NCBI GenBank assembly: GCA_029213305.1
Contig: JARGPA010000007.1
Location: forward strand, 67,586-131,585
Source: Phycisphaerales bacterium
Lineage (GTDB): Bacteria > Planctomycetota > Phycisphaerae > Phycisphaerales > UBA1924
Direction of reading: 5' to 3'
DNA length: 64,000 nucleotides
Of the stretch, positions 54,488 through 62,978 are shown piece after piece; positions within the stretch are counted from its first letter, which is position 1, and each line of letters begins with the position of its first letter. The notes beneath the pieces were generated by a model that saw nothing but the letters and a program-made list of their open reading frames with translations, was not told the DNA's origin and searched no databases. Position numbers and translations under genes: made by a program.

Positions 54488-55043
54488 TCTGTAGTTCTTC
54501 CCAGACGCTTGTGACAGCGCGGATATTCCCTGGGACTGAACCTTTGTTCGTATCCCCAAGTTGTTTTTGATAGAGTCGGACTGGGATCCATTCGCCGAGT
54601 TTGAAACCCGCGGGATCGATGTCGCCCGCGATGCTCATTCCAAGTGATTCATGGAGCCCAACACTAGCATCATTGGGTAATGAGACTCCTGCGAGGACGA
54701 TCCGATACCCTTGCAAAGTTAGAATTTCGAAGAGCTTTGTATAGAGTTTTTTCCCTGCGCCCATCCCTTGTGATTCGGCTGCGAGATAAATCCCGGACTC
54801 AACTGTCCATCGATATGCTTTGCGGGTCTTCCAAGCAGACCCTTTCGCAAACCCGATAAACTTGCCATCATCGGTTCGTGCGACAAGCCAAGGGTATGTT
54901 TCACTCGAGTTATACCAATCTTCGAGCACTTCATCACAGCTCGTCGGGACTGTCCCAAAGTGTGCAATTGATCCACCAATCGCGATGTTGAGGACATTCG
55001 CAATATCAGGTGCGTCATCATTCGTCATTAACCTGATCTGCAT
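54480..55043 (-). CDS. GNAT acetyltransferase, phosphinothricin-acetyltransferase-like
   Basis: From the ATG at 55043 (GGAG six bases upstream) the protein has 187 residues. It follows the Pat/YncA branch of GNAT enzymes: IRLMTNDDAPDIANVLN at the start, the acetyl-CoA-binding SGIYLAAESQGMGAGKKLYTKLFEIL (Q/R-x-x-G-x-G/A loop at about 90-115) and a conserved LVARTDDGKFIGFA. It transfers acetyl to a small amine, amino acid or antibiotic-like compound in the cytoplasm. It lies 16 bases after the iron-type permease and overlaps the HugZ-like gene. Confidence 0.85.
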   Translation of the reverse strand: MQIRLMTNDDAPDIANVLNIAIGGSIAHFGTVPTSCDEVLEDWYNSSETYPWLVARTDDGKFIGFAKGSAWKTRKAYRWTVESGIYLAAESQGMGAGKKLYTKLFEILTLQGYRIVLAGVSLPNDASVGLHESLGMSIAGDIDPAGFKLGEWIPVRLYQKQLGDTNKGSVPGNIRAVTSVWEELQNE

Positions 55044-55059
55044 GCGCAACTCCGAGAGA

Positions 55060-56835
55060 TTAAACGCGGAAGATCGATCCGAGTTTCTTACCCAACATCA
55101 ACGAAGCTCCAAAGAGCGTGATCGTCAACAGAGTCATTCCCCATACACCCATCGCACTTGCGATATAGATACCGTCACCGAGTCGGTTCGTGAACTCAAA
55201 GATCATCTTCGTGATCGGGAAGTGATCACTTCGTTGTGCAAGGATGAGTGAGTCTGAGACTTCGAGCATTGAGAAACTGAAGACTAACAACCCGCCTGCG
55301 ATGAGGTTGGCCATGATCAGAGGGATAATCACTTTACGGACCGCAGCGACCCGTGTCGCGCCCAGATTGACTGCTGCTTCTTCAAGCTCGCCCGATGTTT
55401 GTTCTAATCCAGATACAGTCGATCGAACAATATAAGGCAATCGACGGACTGCGTATGCAATGATTAACAATGGGAACGGGTTCGGGTCAGTACCAAAGAC
55501 TTGTAAAGTTCCCTCGAAGATATCCCCAGTGCCAAACGGCCAACGGAGAGTCATCGCGACATATCCAAACGCCATGACCAGCCCTGGAACCGCAAGTGGG
55601 AGCATACAAAGCGCATCTAGAAGTCCCCGTCCTCTGATCGTGGTCCGGACGATGAGATACCCAATCAACACGCCTACAGACATATTGAGGACCATCGCCG
55701 TCAATGAAAGGATCAACGAGTTCTTGATCGAGTTGAACGATTCAGGGGAGGTTAATGCTTCATTGAAATGTGAACCAGTTACTCCCTTTGGTAGGACGGT
55801 GCCATACCAAGCTCCAGGTTCTGCAACACTGGTCAACATCACTCCAATGTGCGGCATGATCGCGAGAAGAATCACTCCACCGAATCCGAATGCCGCGAGC
55901 CAACCCCAGAGTCCTTTGAGTTGGACTTCGCCTCCAGCTCGTGACGCTTTGGAGTACATCGCATACCCCTTTTTCCCGAACACGAACTTACCCAAGAGAT
56001 AGAAACTAATCGCAGCAACTAGCAACACAAGGGTAAGGGCATACGGTTCAGCGTTGTTCTGGACATCTTTGAGTCCATAGAAAATCTGGACCGAGGTGAC
56101 ATCGTAATAATCAAACATCAACGGCGTACCGAGCTCTGTAAAGCTCCAGATGAACACGATCGTTGCGCCTGCAAACAAACCTGGACGAATCAGAGGAAGA
56201 GTGATTTTGAAAAAACGCTTCCAACTTCCTGCACCAAGATTTTCTGCGCTTTCATCAAGTGCAGGATCAAGGTTCGCAAGAGATGCAGTCGCATTGAGAT
56301 AAATAATCGGATACAGGTGAAGTGTCATCACTGCGATGACTCCCCAGAACTTCGCAACTCCAAGCACATCCCAATCGGTTCCAAGGAACGCATTGAGTGC
56401 GCCTTCGCGTCCGAGCAGTGCTCGGATACCAATCGCACCAACAAATGGAGGCAAGATCAAAGGGACTAGAATACAAGCATTCAGGATTTTTTTTCCTGGG
56501 AACGAGTATCGAGCACTTAAAAATGCTAATGGGAGAGATATGACAATACTGAAAAATGTTGTTGCGATCGCAATCTTGAATGCATTTACGATTCCTGCGA
56601 TCCGAGTTGGATCTTTGAAAATCAAGACGAGATGATCAAGCGTCCAACCCTGCCCTGTTGCGATATCCGCTGCAAATCCGCCTCGAACCGTCAAAGCAAT
56701 GGGATAAAGCAGGAACACTGTGAGTAGTGAGAGGATCGAGAGCAAGAGCCCATACTGAATCAGATTGCGTAACATTCGTGCAGACATCGACTGCCAGTGT
56801 ATAAGCCTTCTCACGAGTTGGCGAGGAATTGTCAC
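55060..56835 (-). CDS. Fe3+-type ABC transporter permease (two fused permease halves)
   Basis: The 591-residue inner-membrane protein has two binding-protein-dependent transport modules. The first contains GAGSWKRFFKITLPLIRPGLFAGATIVFIWSFTELGTPL, and the second LGATRVAAVRKVIIPLIMANLIAGGLLVFSFSMLEVSDSLIL, each the EAA loop contacting the ATPase. This fused layout is that of FbpB/AfuB/SfuB iron permeases, though related thiamine or phosphonate-type permeases are possible. No binding protein or ATPase gene accompanies it in the window. Start is GTG at 56835, with alternatives at 56787. It leads a minus-strand operon with GNAT, HugZ-like and amidohydrolase genes. Confidence 0.87.
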   Translation of the reverse strand: MTIPRQLVRRLIHWQSMSARMLRNLIQYGLLLSILSLLTVFLLYPIALTVRGGFAADIATGQGWTLDHLVLIFKDPTRIAGIVNAFKIAIATTFFSIVISLPLAFLSARYSFPGKKILNACILVPLILPPFVGAIGIRALLGREGALNAFLGTDWDVLGVAKFWGVIAVMTLHLYPIIYLNATASLANLDPALDESAENLGAGSWKRFFKITLPLIRPGLFAGATIVFIWSFTELGTPLMFDYYDVTSVQIFYGLKDVQNNAEPYALTLVLLVAAISFYLLGKFVFGKKGYAMYSKASRAGGEVQLKGLWGWLAAFGFGGVILLAIMPHIGVMLTSVAEPGAWYGTVLPKGVTGSHFNEALTSPESFNSIKNSLILSLTAMVLNMSVGVLIGYLIVRTTIRGRGLLDALCMLPLAVPGLVMAFGYVAMTLRWPFGTGDIFEGTLQVFGTDPNPFPLLIIAYAVRRLPYIVRSTVSGLEQTSGELEEAAVNLGATRVAAVRKVIIPLIMANLIAGGLLVFSFSMLEVSDSLILAQRSDHFPITKMIFEFTNRLGDGIYIASAMGVWGMTLLTITLFGASLMLGKKLGSIFRV

Positions 56836-56985
56836 GAATCTCTCTGGATGTACTCTTTGAGAGGGATCAAGACGCTCTGCGCGTGCAATTGTGGCCGATT
56901 CATCCTAGAATGAGTTGGATACCCGCTTATTGCTCGATGGAATGAGTTAATGGGAGTGGGATTACATATTTGAAGGAGGTCCTCA

Positions 56986-57291
56986 ATGCGTACCAATGTC
57001 GTAGGCCTACATATGGAAGTAACCGACGCGATTCGGAATCATGCCGAAACGAAGGTGAAAAAGCTCGAGAAATTCAGTGATATGATCCAACAGATCGATG
57101 TGAAGTTCTGGAAGGAGAACTCCGCGAAAGAGCAGTTCACAGTCGAAATCACTGTCGATGTCACGAATCACGCCGATTTTATTGCAAAAGCCGATGGACA
57201 CGATTTATACCTCGTAATTGACGATGCTGTGTCAAAGGCAGGCCGTCAACTCAACGATCATCGTGAAAAACTCAAGCTTGAGCATCGTTAA
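56986..57291 (+). CDS. hpf: Ribosome hibernation promoting factor (HPF/RaiA family)
   Basis: The 101-residue short-form HPF has a very strong ribosome site (GAAGGAGG). It has the family pattern LHMEVTDAIRNHAETKVKKLEKF, then FTVEITVDVTNHADFIAKADGHDLYLVIDDAVSKAGRQLNDHREK. It binds 70S ribosomes in the decoding region and dimerises or inactivates them when growth stops. It is the first gene of an hpf-ptsN-HPr row, an arrangement resembling the rpoN-hpf-ptsN cluster of proteobacteria. Confidence 0.93.
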   Translation: MRTNVVGLHMEVTDAIRNHAETKVKKLEKFSDMIQQIDVKFWKENSAKEQFTVEITVDVTNHADFIAKADGHDLYLVIDDAVSKAGRQLNDHREKLKLEHR

Positions 57292-57369
57292 AATACGGAT
57301 GCAAACTCTATTTGAGTGAGTAGATCATCCAATGCAAGTTCTGTATATACGAACCGATAGGAACTGGAT

Positions 57370-57846
57370 ATGAAACTGACGGACATCATCGAGCCAGGCT
57401 CGATTGTCGCCAAGCTCTCCTCGACGGATCGCGATGAAGCGATCCTAGAGTTGATCAATCAACTCGTAGATTCAGGTGTCGCGCCTGCATCCATTAAGGA
57501 CGAGTTAATTGAACGAGTCCTCGATCGCGAGCGTAAGCATTCGACCGGGTTCGGGAGAGGCGTCGCCGTCCCTCATGTCAAACATGCCGAAATCAATAAG
57601 ATCACTGCTGCCGTTGGGATTTCAAGTGAGGGAATTGATTTCAACTCACTCGATAAACAACCTGTTTACACGATCTTCCTGCTCCTGAGTCCACAAGATC
57701 GACCCGAAGAGCATCTCCAAGCAATGGAGATCATCTTCAAGAACCTTTCGAAAGAGACATTTCGAAGATCCCTTCGCCAATCGAGCACAAGTGAAGAGAT
57801 CCATGAGTTTCTTGACGACGCAGATAACCACCGACTCGGTGGCTGA
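57370..57846 (+). CDS. ptsN: PTS IIA(Ntr)-type phosphotransferase protein
   Basis: The 158-residue EIIA(Ntr)/fructose-type IIA carries the phospho-acceptor His69 in GVAVPHVKHAEI, with FGRG and STGFG nearby. It starts MKLTDIIEPGSIVAKL, the family N-terminus. It accepts a phosphate from HPr-type proteins and usually acts as a regulator rather than a sugar transporter. It is flanked by hpf and an HPr gene, which fits a regulatory PTS(Ntr) branch. Enzyme I and HPr kinase are not in the window. Confidence 0.9.
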   Translation: MKLTDIIEPGSIVAKLSSTDRDEAILELINQLVDSGVAPASIKDELIERVLDRERKHSTGFGRGVAVPHVKHAEINKITAAVGISSEGIDFNSLDKQPVYTIFLLLSPQDRPEEHLQAMEIIFKNLSKETFRRSLRQSSTSEEIHEFLDDADNHRLGG

Positions 57847-57906
57847 TCCGCAAATCGCTACGTCAATCATTCGTTAGATTCAATATGTGTGTATAAAAGG
57901 AGCTTC

Positions 57907-58182
57907 GTGAGCAAGACTTGTTCATCCAGAGTGAAGATTGTCAACCGATACGGGCTCCACGCCCGGCCGGCGACGGATTTCGCACAGGCTGCCAGCGAGT
58001 TTCAATCGGATATCCGTGTTCGACACGATGATGAAGACGCCGATGGAAAATCAGTCATGGAACTGATGATGCTCGCCGCAACGAAGGGGACTGAGCTCGA
58101 AGTTACCTGTCGTGGGGATGATGCTCAAGAAGCGCTAGAGCATCTTGCTTCTCTCGTAAATCGTGGATTTGACGAAGAATAA
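57907..58182 (+). CDS. HPr-like phosphocarrier protein
   Basis: From the GTG at 57907 (AAAAGGAG six bases upstream) the protein has 91 residues, within the normal HPr range. The catalytic His18 is in GLHARPA, and Ser49 in DGKSVMELM sits where HPr kinase phosphorylates HPr. A longer GTG at 57889 is unlikely. It carries phosphate to PtsN-type partners. It is convergent with murA, 61 bases away. Confidence 0.9.
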   Translation: MSKTCSSRVKIVNRYGLHARPATDFAQAASEFQSDIRVRHDDEDADGKSVMELMMLAATKGTELEVTCRGDDAQEALEHLASLVNRGFDEE

Positions 58183-58243
58183 CCCGATTTAATCAATTCG
58201 ATTTCTGAGAAATCAATCTATCGAGAGCACCAAGCTCTTTGAT

Positions 58244-59599
58244 CTACTCGCACATTAAACCCATCGCTGCGACTTCTTCTTCGTTTGCTCTTTGGATTGA
58301 CGCGCCGACTTCTGAGAGTCGATCTTCAAGTTTTTCATATCCTCGATCTATGTGGTAGACGCGATTGATGACGGTTGTACCTTCTGCAGCCATCGCCGCG
58401 AGCACTAAACTTGCAGATGCTCTCAGATCAGAGGCCATCACGGGGGCGCCTGTCAGTTTGTTCACACCTGAAATGACCGCGGTCGTCCCGTGTCGATGGA
58501 TATTGGCGCCCATTCGAGTGAGTTCTGCGACATGCAAGAATCGTTCAGGGAAGATCTTTTCAGTAATCACAGAGTTTCCCTCTGCGAGACACAACAACGA
58601 CATGAACTGTGCTTGCAAATCTGTTGGGAAACCAGGATGAGGTTGAGTTGTGATCTGAACCGGTTTCAGGGTCTCTGAGCAACTTACTTTGCATATTCGT
58701 CGAAGTGGGTCTTCTGCAAACACACGATCGGGATGATCAACAGGATCGATATGGACTCCGATTGCTTCGAGTCGATCTGTTGCTGACATCATCGCATCGA
58801 GCGGACAGTTTTCCAAAGTAAGATCGGATTTGGTAATCGCAGCCGCGCACATGAAAGTGCCTGCTTCAATCCGATCTGGCATAATCGTATGATCAACGCC
58901 TCCCAGTGACTCAACGCCTTCAATCACAATGCGTGGGGATCCAGCGCCTGTAATTTTGGCGCCCATTCCGTTGAGCATGTTCGCAAGATCCACAATCTCA
59001 GGTTCACATGCCGCACACTCAATAATGGTTGTTCCAACCGCGAGTGTCGCCGCGGACATGACATTCGCAGTCCCAAGAACCGTTGATCCAAATGGGCCGC
59101 CCAAGAAGACCATGTCCCCGATGAGTCGTCCAGATTGAGGAACTCTTGCAACGATATCCCCGCCTTCAAGAGTGATTGTTGCTCCGAGCGCTTCAAGTCC
59201 TCGCAGATGGAGATCTACAGGGCGCTGTCCGATCGCACATCCGCCGGGCATAGATACCCTTGCTTTTCCTCGTTTTGCAAGCACAGGTCCAAGCACGCAA
59301 ATACTGGCGCGCATTGTTCGCACAATGTCGTATCGAGCATGAAACTCAGAGTTGTCAACAACTTTGAGTGAAGCCTTTGAAATTCCTTGGTCGTCGTATT
59401 CAGTATTGGACTCGACCCCGAGCTCAGCGAGCAAACGATACATATTGCGGATATCAGAGAGATCTGGGACATCCCTGAGGATAACAGGGTCATCAGTGAG
59501 CAGGGAGGCTGCTAATAAAGGTAAAGCCGCATTCTTCGAACCATTGATCCGAAGTGTTCCAGATAATTTCCGTCCACCCTCGATTACAAAGACATCCAT
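58244..59599 (-). CDS. murA: UDP-N-acetylglucosamine 1-carboxyvinyltransferase
   Basis: The 451-residue enzyme takes the first step of peptidoglycan synthesis, adding enolpyruvate to UDP-GlcNAc. It has NGSKNAALPLL with Lys22, and the phosphomycin-reactive Cys121 in GGCAIGQRPVDLHL, followed by FLGGPFGSTVLGTANVMSAA. The normal length is 420-450. GGAGG lies about nine bases before the ATG. With Cys present, sensitivity to fosfomycin is expected. The gene presence supports that this organism makes peptidoglycan. It is convergent with the HPr gene. Confidence 0.95.
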   Translation of the reverse strand: MDVFVIEGGRKLSGTLRINGSKNAALPLLAASLLTDDPVILRDVPDLSDIRNMYRLLAELGVESNTEYDDQGISKASLKVVDNSEFHARYDIVRTMRASICVLGPVLAKRGKARVSMPGGCAIGQRPVDLHLRGLEALGATITLEGGDIVARVPQSGRLIGDMVFLGGPFGSTVLGTANVMSAATLAVGTTIIECAACEPEIVDLANMLNGMGAKITGAGSPRIVIEGVESLGGVDHTIMPDRIEAGTFMCAAAITKSDLTLENCPLDAMMSATDRLEAIGVHIDPVDHPDRVFAEDPLRRICKVSCSETLKPVQITTQPHPGFPTDLQAQFMSLLCLAEGNSVITEKIFPERFLHVAELTRMGANIHRHGTTAVISGVNKLTGAPVMASDLRASASLVLAAMAAEGTTVINRVYHIDRGYEKLEDRLSEVGASIQRANEEEVAAMGLMCE

Positions 59600-59920
59600 G
59601 CCCTATCGCCTCCAAACAATGCGAATTTACAGTGAGTGTACCACATCCATATGTGTTTTCGGTCCCTGAAATGGACTCTGCACTAAGTTGGTATCGGTTG
59701 ATCGCACTGAATTGCTCGCAAATCCGTCCATTCCAATATGTTGCCGATTTCCCCCTTCAGATGGGTATTTTTTCCTGATCGTCATAATCGGTATTGAATC
59801 GCGCAATTCTCACCTGAATCCAATGGCACAGCTCAGAGTGAATTGGATGCTTCTTGTGAACATCAAGTCAACTTTCCCGAGTCGGGTCAGATTGACACAA
59901 CATGCAACTGGGAGTGGGCC
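59600..59920. other. 321-base intergenic region, murA side
   Basis: This is the gap between the divergent murA and small-membrane-protein starts. Apart from AT-rich parts that could hold two divergent promoters and a T6 run near 59768, I see no gene, repeat or hairpin worth naming. Confidence 0.4.
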
Positions 59921-60100
59921 ATGACCACAGCTGACCAACACATCCTCGAATCTGAGCATTCAGGACACACAAACAAAATGATGCAAGTTCTGTTGATCGC
60001 CGCGATCGCAGCATCAGGCATCTCGATGATTTTTTCGATCGGCACCGCAGTGGTGTCGGCGCCGGACCAGCCGACAGCAACTGTCACGGCGAGCCCGTAG
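59921..60100 (+). CDS. Small single-pass membrane protein (59 aa)
   Basis: From the ATG at 59921 (GGGAG six bases upstream) the protein has 59 residues. The hydrophilic start (TTADQHILESEHSGHTNK) is followed by one hydrophobic helix (MMQVLLIAAIAASGISMIFSIG) and a short Pro/Thr/Ala-rich tail. It could be inner-membrane anchored or a secreted peptide, because its helix could serve as a signal anchor. It lies 160 bases before the fibro-slime protein gene on the same strand. Function is unknown. A 26-codon longer frame upstream is not supported. Confidence 0.5.
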   Translation: MTTADQHILESEHSGHTNKMMQVLLIAAIAASGISMIFSIGTAVVSAPDQPTATVTASP

Positions 60101-60261
60101 GCCTTTGGGGGAGAGCAGTAGAGGAACTGCAGGAGATTGTTTATGGATCAACAACGATCTACGCACTCAATAGACACAGAGTTTTAGAGAATCCTCAACC
60201 ACTGTCTTTCTAGTCAACTTTCAATTCACTGTGCCAAAGGCGCTAGTCCACGGAGGACCAC

Positions 60262-61212
60262 ATGCAGAACAAAGCAAACACAAATCTCCTTACTAAACGA
60301 ATCACTCAAACTGCTGCTCTTGCAACAATCGCAGGTGGAATCGGTTTCATGAGTCTTGGAACTGCATATGCAACGAGTCCAGGAGCTCAAAACTTTAGTA
60401 ACCTACCCGAATCAATCACTCTAACAGGTACTGTTCGTGACTTTAGAGAACGAACCGAAGATGGAGGCCATCCAGACTTCCAACGCCGTCCATCTGCAGG
60501 GTTTGGACATTATGTTGGAATGGTTGCAGATGTACTGAGTGAAGACGGCAAACCGATCATGGCTTCAACAGGTGAGAAACTTTCCAACAACTGGAAAGAC
60601 AGCGAAGGCCGAAACATTATGCGTCCTCGCACGTATCTCCCCGCAATCGAAGGCGATCAAGCAGGTTATGTAAACTCATCGAAGACTGGTGCAACAACCA
60701 CTGCAGAAGCATTCGATCAATGGTTTAGAGATACTCCAGGTATCAATGTATCCATGCCGCTCGATCTAACACTCGTTCGACAAGAAGGATCGAATGTCTA
60801 TACCTTCGATGATAAAACAGATCCGCTTTACGCGAATACCGGTGGCTTCTTCCCGATCAATAACGAGCTCTTTGGAAACTCCGCAGGAGATAACAAGAAC
60901 TTCCACTTTACCTTCGAGCTCCAGACTGAGTTTAGCTATGTAGCCGACCAAGGTCTGAACTTTAAGTTCACAGGTGATGACGATGTATGGGTCTTTATCG
61001 ACGATCATCTCGTAGTCGACATCGGTGGCGTCCACGGTGCAGTTTCACAGACGATCGAACTCGATCGACTCGAATGGCTCGAAGATGGAAAACGATACAA
61101 ACTGAGCTTCTTCTTCGCAGAACGACATCGAACACAATCTAACTTCAGGCTGGAAACAACCCTCCAGCTCAGATCAGTTGAGCTGCCTCCAACCGCAGCA
61201 CTCTACGACTGA
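60262..61212 (+). CDS. Secreted fibro-slime domain protein
   Basis: The 316-residue protein has GGAGG before the ATG and a signal peptide ending near AYATS. The fibro-slime/PA14-like domain spans nearly the whole mature protein: ITLTGTVRDFRERTEDGGHPDFQ, NFHFTFELQTEF, FKFTGDDDVWVFIDDHLVVDIGGVHG, and YKLSFFFAERHRTQSNFRLETTL at the end. Such domains bind calcium and sugars and occur in adhesion and gliding-slime proteins. It is probably secreted with a surface or matrix role. It has no PEP-CTERM-like tail. A strong terminator follows. Confidence 0.87.
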   Translation: MQNKANTNLLTKRITQTAALATIAGGIGFMSLGTAYATSPGAQNFSNLPESITLTGTVRDFRERTEDGGHPDFQRRPSAGFGHYVGMVADVLSEDGKPIMASTGEKLSNNWKDSEGRNIMRPRTYLPAIEGDQAGYVNSSKTGATTTAEAFDQWFRDTPGINVSMPLDLTLVRQEGSNVYTFDDKTDPLYANTGGFFPINNELFGNSAGDNKNFHFTFELQTEFSYVADQGLNFKFTGDDDVWVFIDDHLVVDIGGVHGAVSQTIELDRLEWLEDGKRYKLSFFFAERHRTQSNFRLETTLQLRSVELPPTAALYD

Positions 61213-61241
61213 TAGATAACAGCGCATGTTGGTGTTGGTGC

Positions 61242-61282
61242 GAGGCCGATCCGTTCAAACGGGTCGGCCTCCTCCTTTTTTG
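61242..61282 (+). terminator. Terminator of the fibro-slime gene
   Basis: GAGGCCGATCCGT (61242-61254) pairs with ACGGGTCGGCCTC (61259-61271), a 13-bp stem with one G-U pair, loop TCAA, then CTCC and a T6 tract. Confidence 0.9.
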
Positions 61283-61308
61283 ATCTCATACATGATCAGT
61301 TTTCTGTG

Positions 61309-61794
61309 TTAATGAGGCCGGCGCTTATTGTTTTTTGGATTCGAAGGTTTGCGTGTAGGTCGATAAGAGTTACGCGTTGTTCGACGATAAGAGTGGTACT
61401 CTTCGCGAACGATCGGGTACGCGTACCGTTCTGCAGTTCGGCCGCTATAGAAGGTGCGATAGTTTTCGAGTGATGGGCGCTCTTGTTCTGGGAAACCAAG
61501 GAATCCTGCTGTTGGATCATTTGATCGAATGTTGAGTGATTCATCTCGACGATAAAACTCTGGTGCTTCACCCTGTGCGTATGCAAAGTATTGAGTATCC
61601 GCTTGTACTGGGGAGACGATCACGGCGCCGCTTGATCCCGCGTGTCCTGCATCAAGTCTCGGCGGAGGCGCCCAATCCCACGATCCCGCCGATGAGTTGC
61701 GTGTGGATGCGCAGCCACCAATACCCAGTACAAGAGCAAGTGCCATTGAACACAACGGCGTAAGTACAGTCAATTTCTTTGATTGGAGTTTCAT
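61309..61794 (-). CDS. Putative lipoprotein of unknown function
   Basis: From the ATG at 61794 the protein has 161 residues with a hydrophobic leader and a lipobox IGGC (Cys28), so it is probably lipid-anchored. The mature part is not a known family: a Gly/Ser/Ala linker, then FAYAQGEAPEFYRRDESL and GFPEQERPSLENYRTFY. The end is strongly basic (TRKPSNPKNNKRRPH), which may contact the cell wall or nucleic acid. An ATG 14 codons upstream (61836) is weaker. It lies convergent to the fibro-slime gene. Confidence 0.6.
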   Translation of the reverse strand: MKLQSKKLTVLTPLCSMALALVLGIGGCASTRNSSAGSWDWAPPPRLDAGHAGSSGAVIVSPVQADTQYFAYAQGEAPEFYRRDESLNIRSNDPTAGFLGFPEQERPSLENYRTFYSGRTAERYAYPIVREEYHSYRRTTRNSYRPTRKPSNPKNNKRRPH

Positions 61795-61919
61795 TGCACT
61801 TATAGACGAGCACAACTGTGATCCACATGCCAACAAAACATCCTAATTCCGATGGAATCACGAGTTTCTAGCTTGAATTTGAGCAAATAAATTCGATTCT
61901 CACTGTTATCGGAGAATGC

Positions 61920-62978
61920 TCAACTCTTCGTTGAGTTGGGTTCTTTGAAGAACTGGTTGAGCCGTTGAGTCGATAAGGCAATGCAAGATTCAGGATCATG
62001 AATCCGTCCATCTTTCATCGCGTTGATAAGCCCCTCAATGATTCTCCTAGGGACACCCGTTTCTCGATATCCGGGAGCATTGAGCCCATCAAGGAGTATG
62101 TCAGCGCCTGCATTGATTGCATGAATGCAAGATTCAACTTCGCCGAACTGATCACGGATGGCGCGCATATCGAGAGAGTCAGTAATGACGACGCCGTCAA
62201 ACTTGAGATCTCCCCGAAGTAGCTCTGTGATGTGTTGATGTGAGAGTGACGCTGGGAATGAGAGATCAATTCCTCGATGCATAAGATGCCCAGGCATAAC
62301 CGCGACTCGATTCCCGAAGAGTGGGATCGCATGTCGATAGATATCGATTTCAGATTGCTGATGTGTCTGGGTGATATCACAAACCCCAAGATGAGAATCG
62401 AGCTTTGCTGAGCCGTGCCCTGGGAAATGCTTCAAGCAACATCGGACACCTGCTCGTCGATATTCATCGATCGTGATACTCGCATTGCGAAGAACTTGCT
62501 CAATGTCAGTTCCGAATGATCGTGCTTTGCCAGCGATGATTGGGGAATCTGGTTCAATCGCAAGATCAATACATGGCGCAAAGTTTAGATTAATACCAAG
62601 CGATGCAAGTTGCTGTGCTTGTTTCAACGCATATTGAGCTTGATCTATCTCTTCTAACTTTGCAAACCCTGCAGCACTCAATGTCGGTAAGAATCCATTT
62701 TCTTGATCGAGTCTTGAAACAGATCCTCCTTCTTGATCGATTGCGACAATCGTGTCAGCCCCGAGCTCGTTTCGGATGTCTTCAATTAGTTTTTTCAGTT
62801 GCTTAGGAGATCGGATATTGCGTGGATGATTCCCTGCGATATCGTGATCGAAAAGGATTACCCCTCGGACAAAGAGAGATTTGAGTTCTTTGATTTCATC
62901 TCTTGTCTTAGGTTCGTCGAGCGATGATCCAGAAAACCCAAAGATGCACTGTGAACCGATCTGCTTTGCGATATTCAT
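61920..62978 (-). CDS. nagZ: Beta-N-acetylhexosaminidase, glycoside hydrolase family 3 (NagZ-like)
   Basis: The 352-residue GH3 enzyme has the NagZ patterns: IAIDQEGGSVSRLD near residue 80-95, and KHFPGHGSAKLDSHLGV (His/Asp loop with the catalytic diad typical of bacterial NagZ). VVITDSLDMRAI holds the nucleophile-type Asp. NagZ removes GlcNAc from muropeptides in the cytoplasm. The ATG overlaps the murQ stop (ATGA), so the two are translated together and form a peptidoglycan-recycling pair. There is no signal peptide. Confidence 0.92.
   Translation of the reverse strand: MNIAKQIGSQCIFGFSGSSLDEPKTRDEIKELKSLFVRGVILFDHDIAGNHPRNIRSPKQLKKLIEDIRNELGADTIVAIDQEGGSVSRLDQENGFLPTLSAAGFAKLEEIDQAQYALKQAQQLASLGINLNFAPCIDLAIEPDSPIIAGKARSFGTDIEQVLRNASITIDEYRRAGVRCCLKHFPGHGSAKLDSHLGVCDITQTHQQSEIDIYRHAIPLFGNRVAVMPGHLMHRGIDLSFPASLSHQHITELLRGDLKFDGVVITDSLDMRAIRDQFGEVESCIHAINAGADILLDGLNAPGYRETGVPRRIIEGLINAMKDGRIHDPESCIALSTQRLNQFFKEPNSTKS

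Noticed and set aside
61919..61938. CAACTC/GAGTTG inverted repeat at the nagZ stop codon
   Set aside because: It has only a six-base stem overlapping the stop and no T run. A terminator there cannot be supported.
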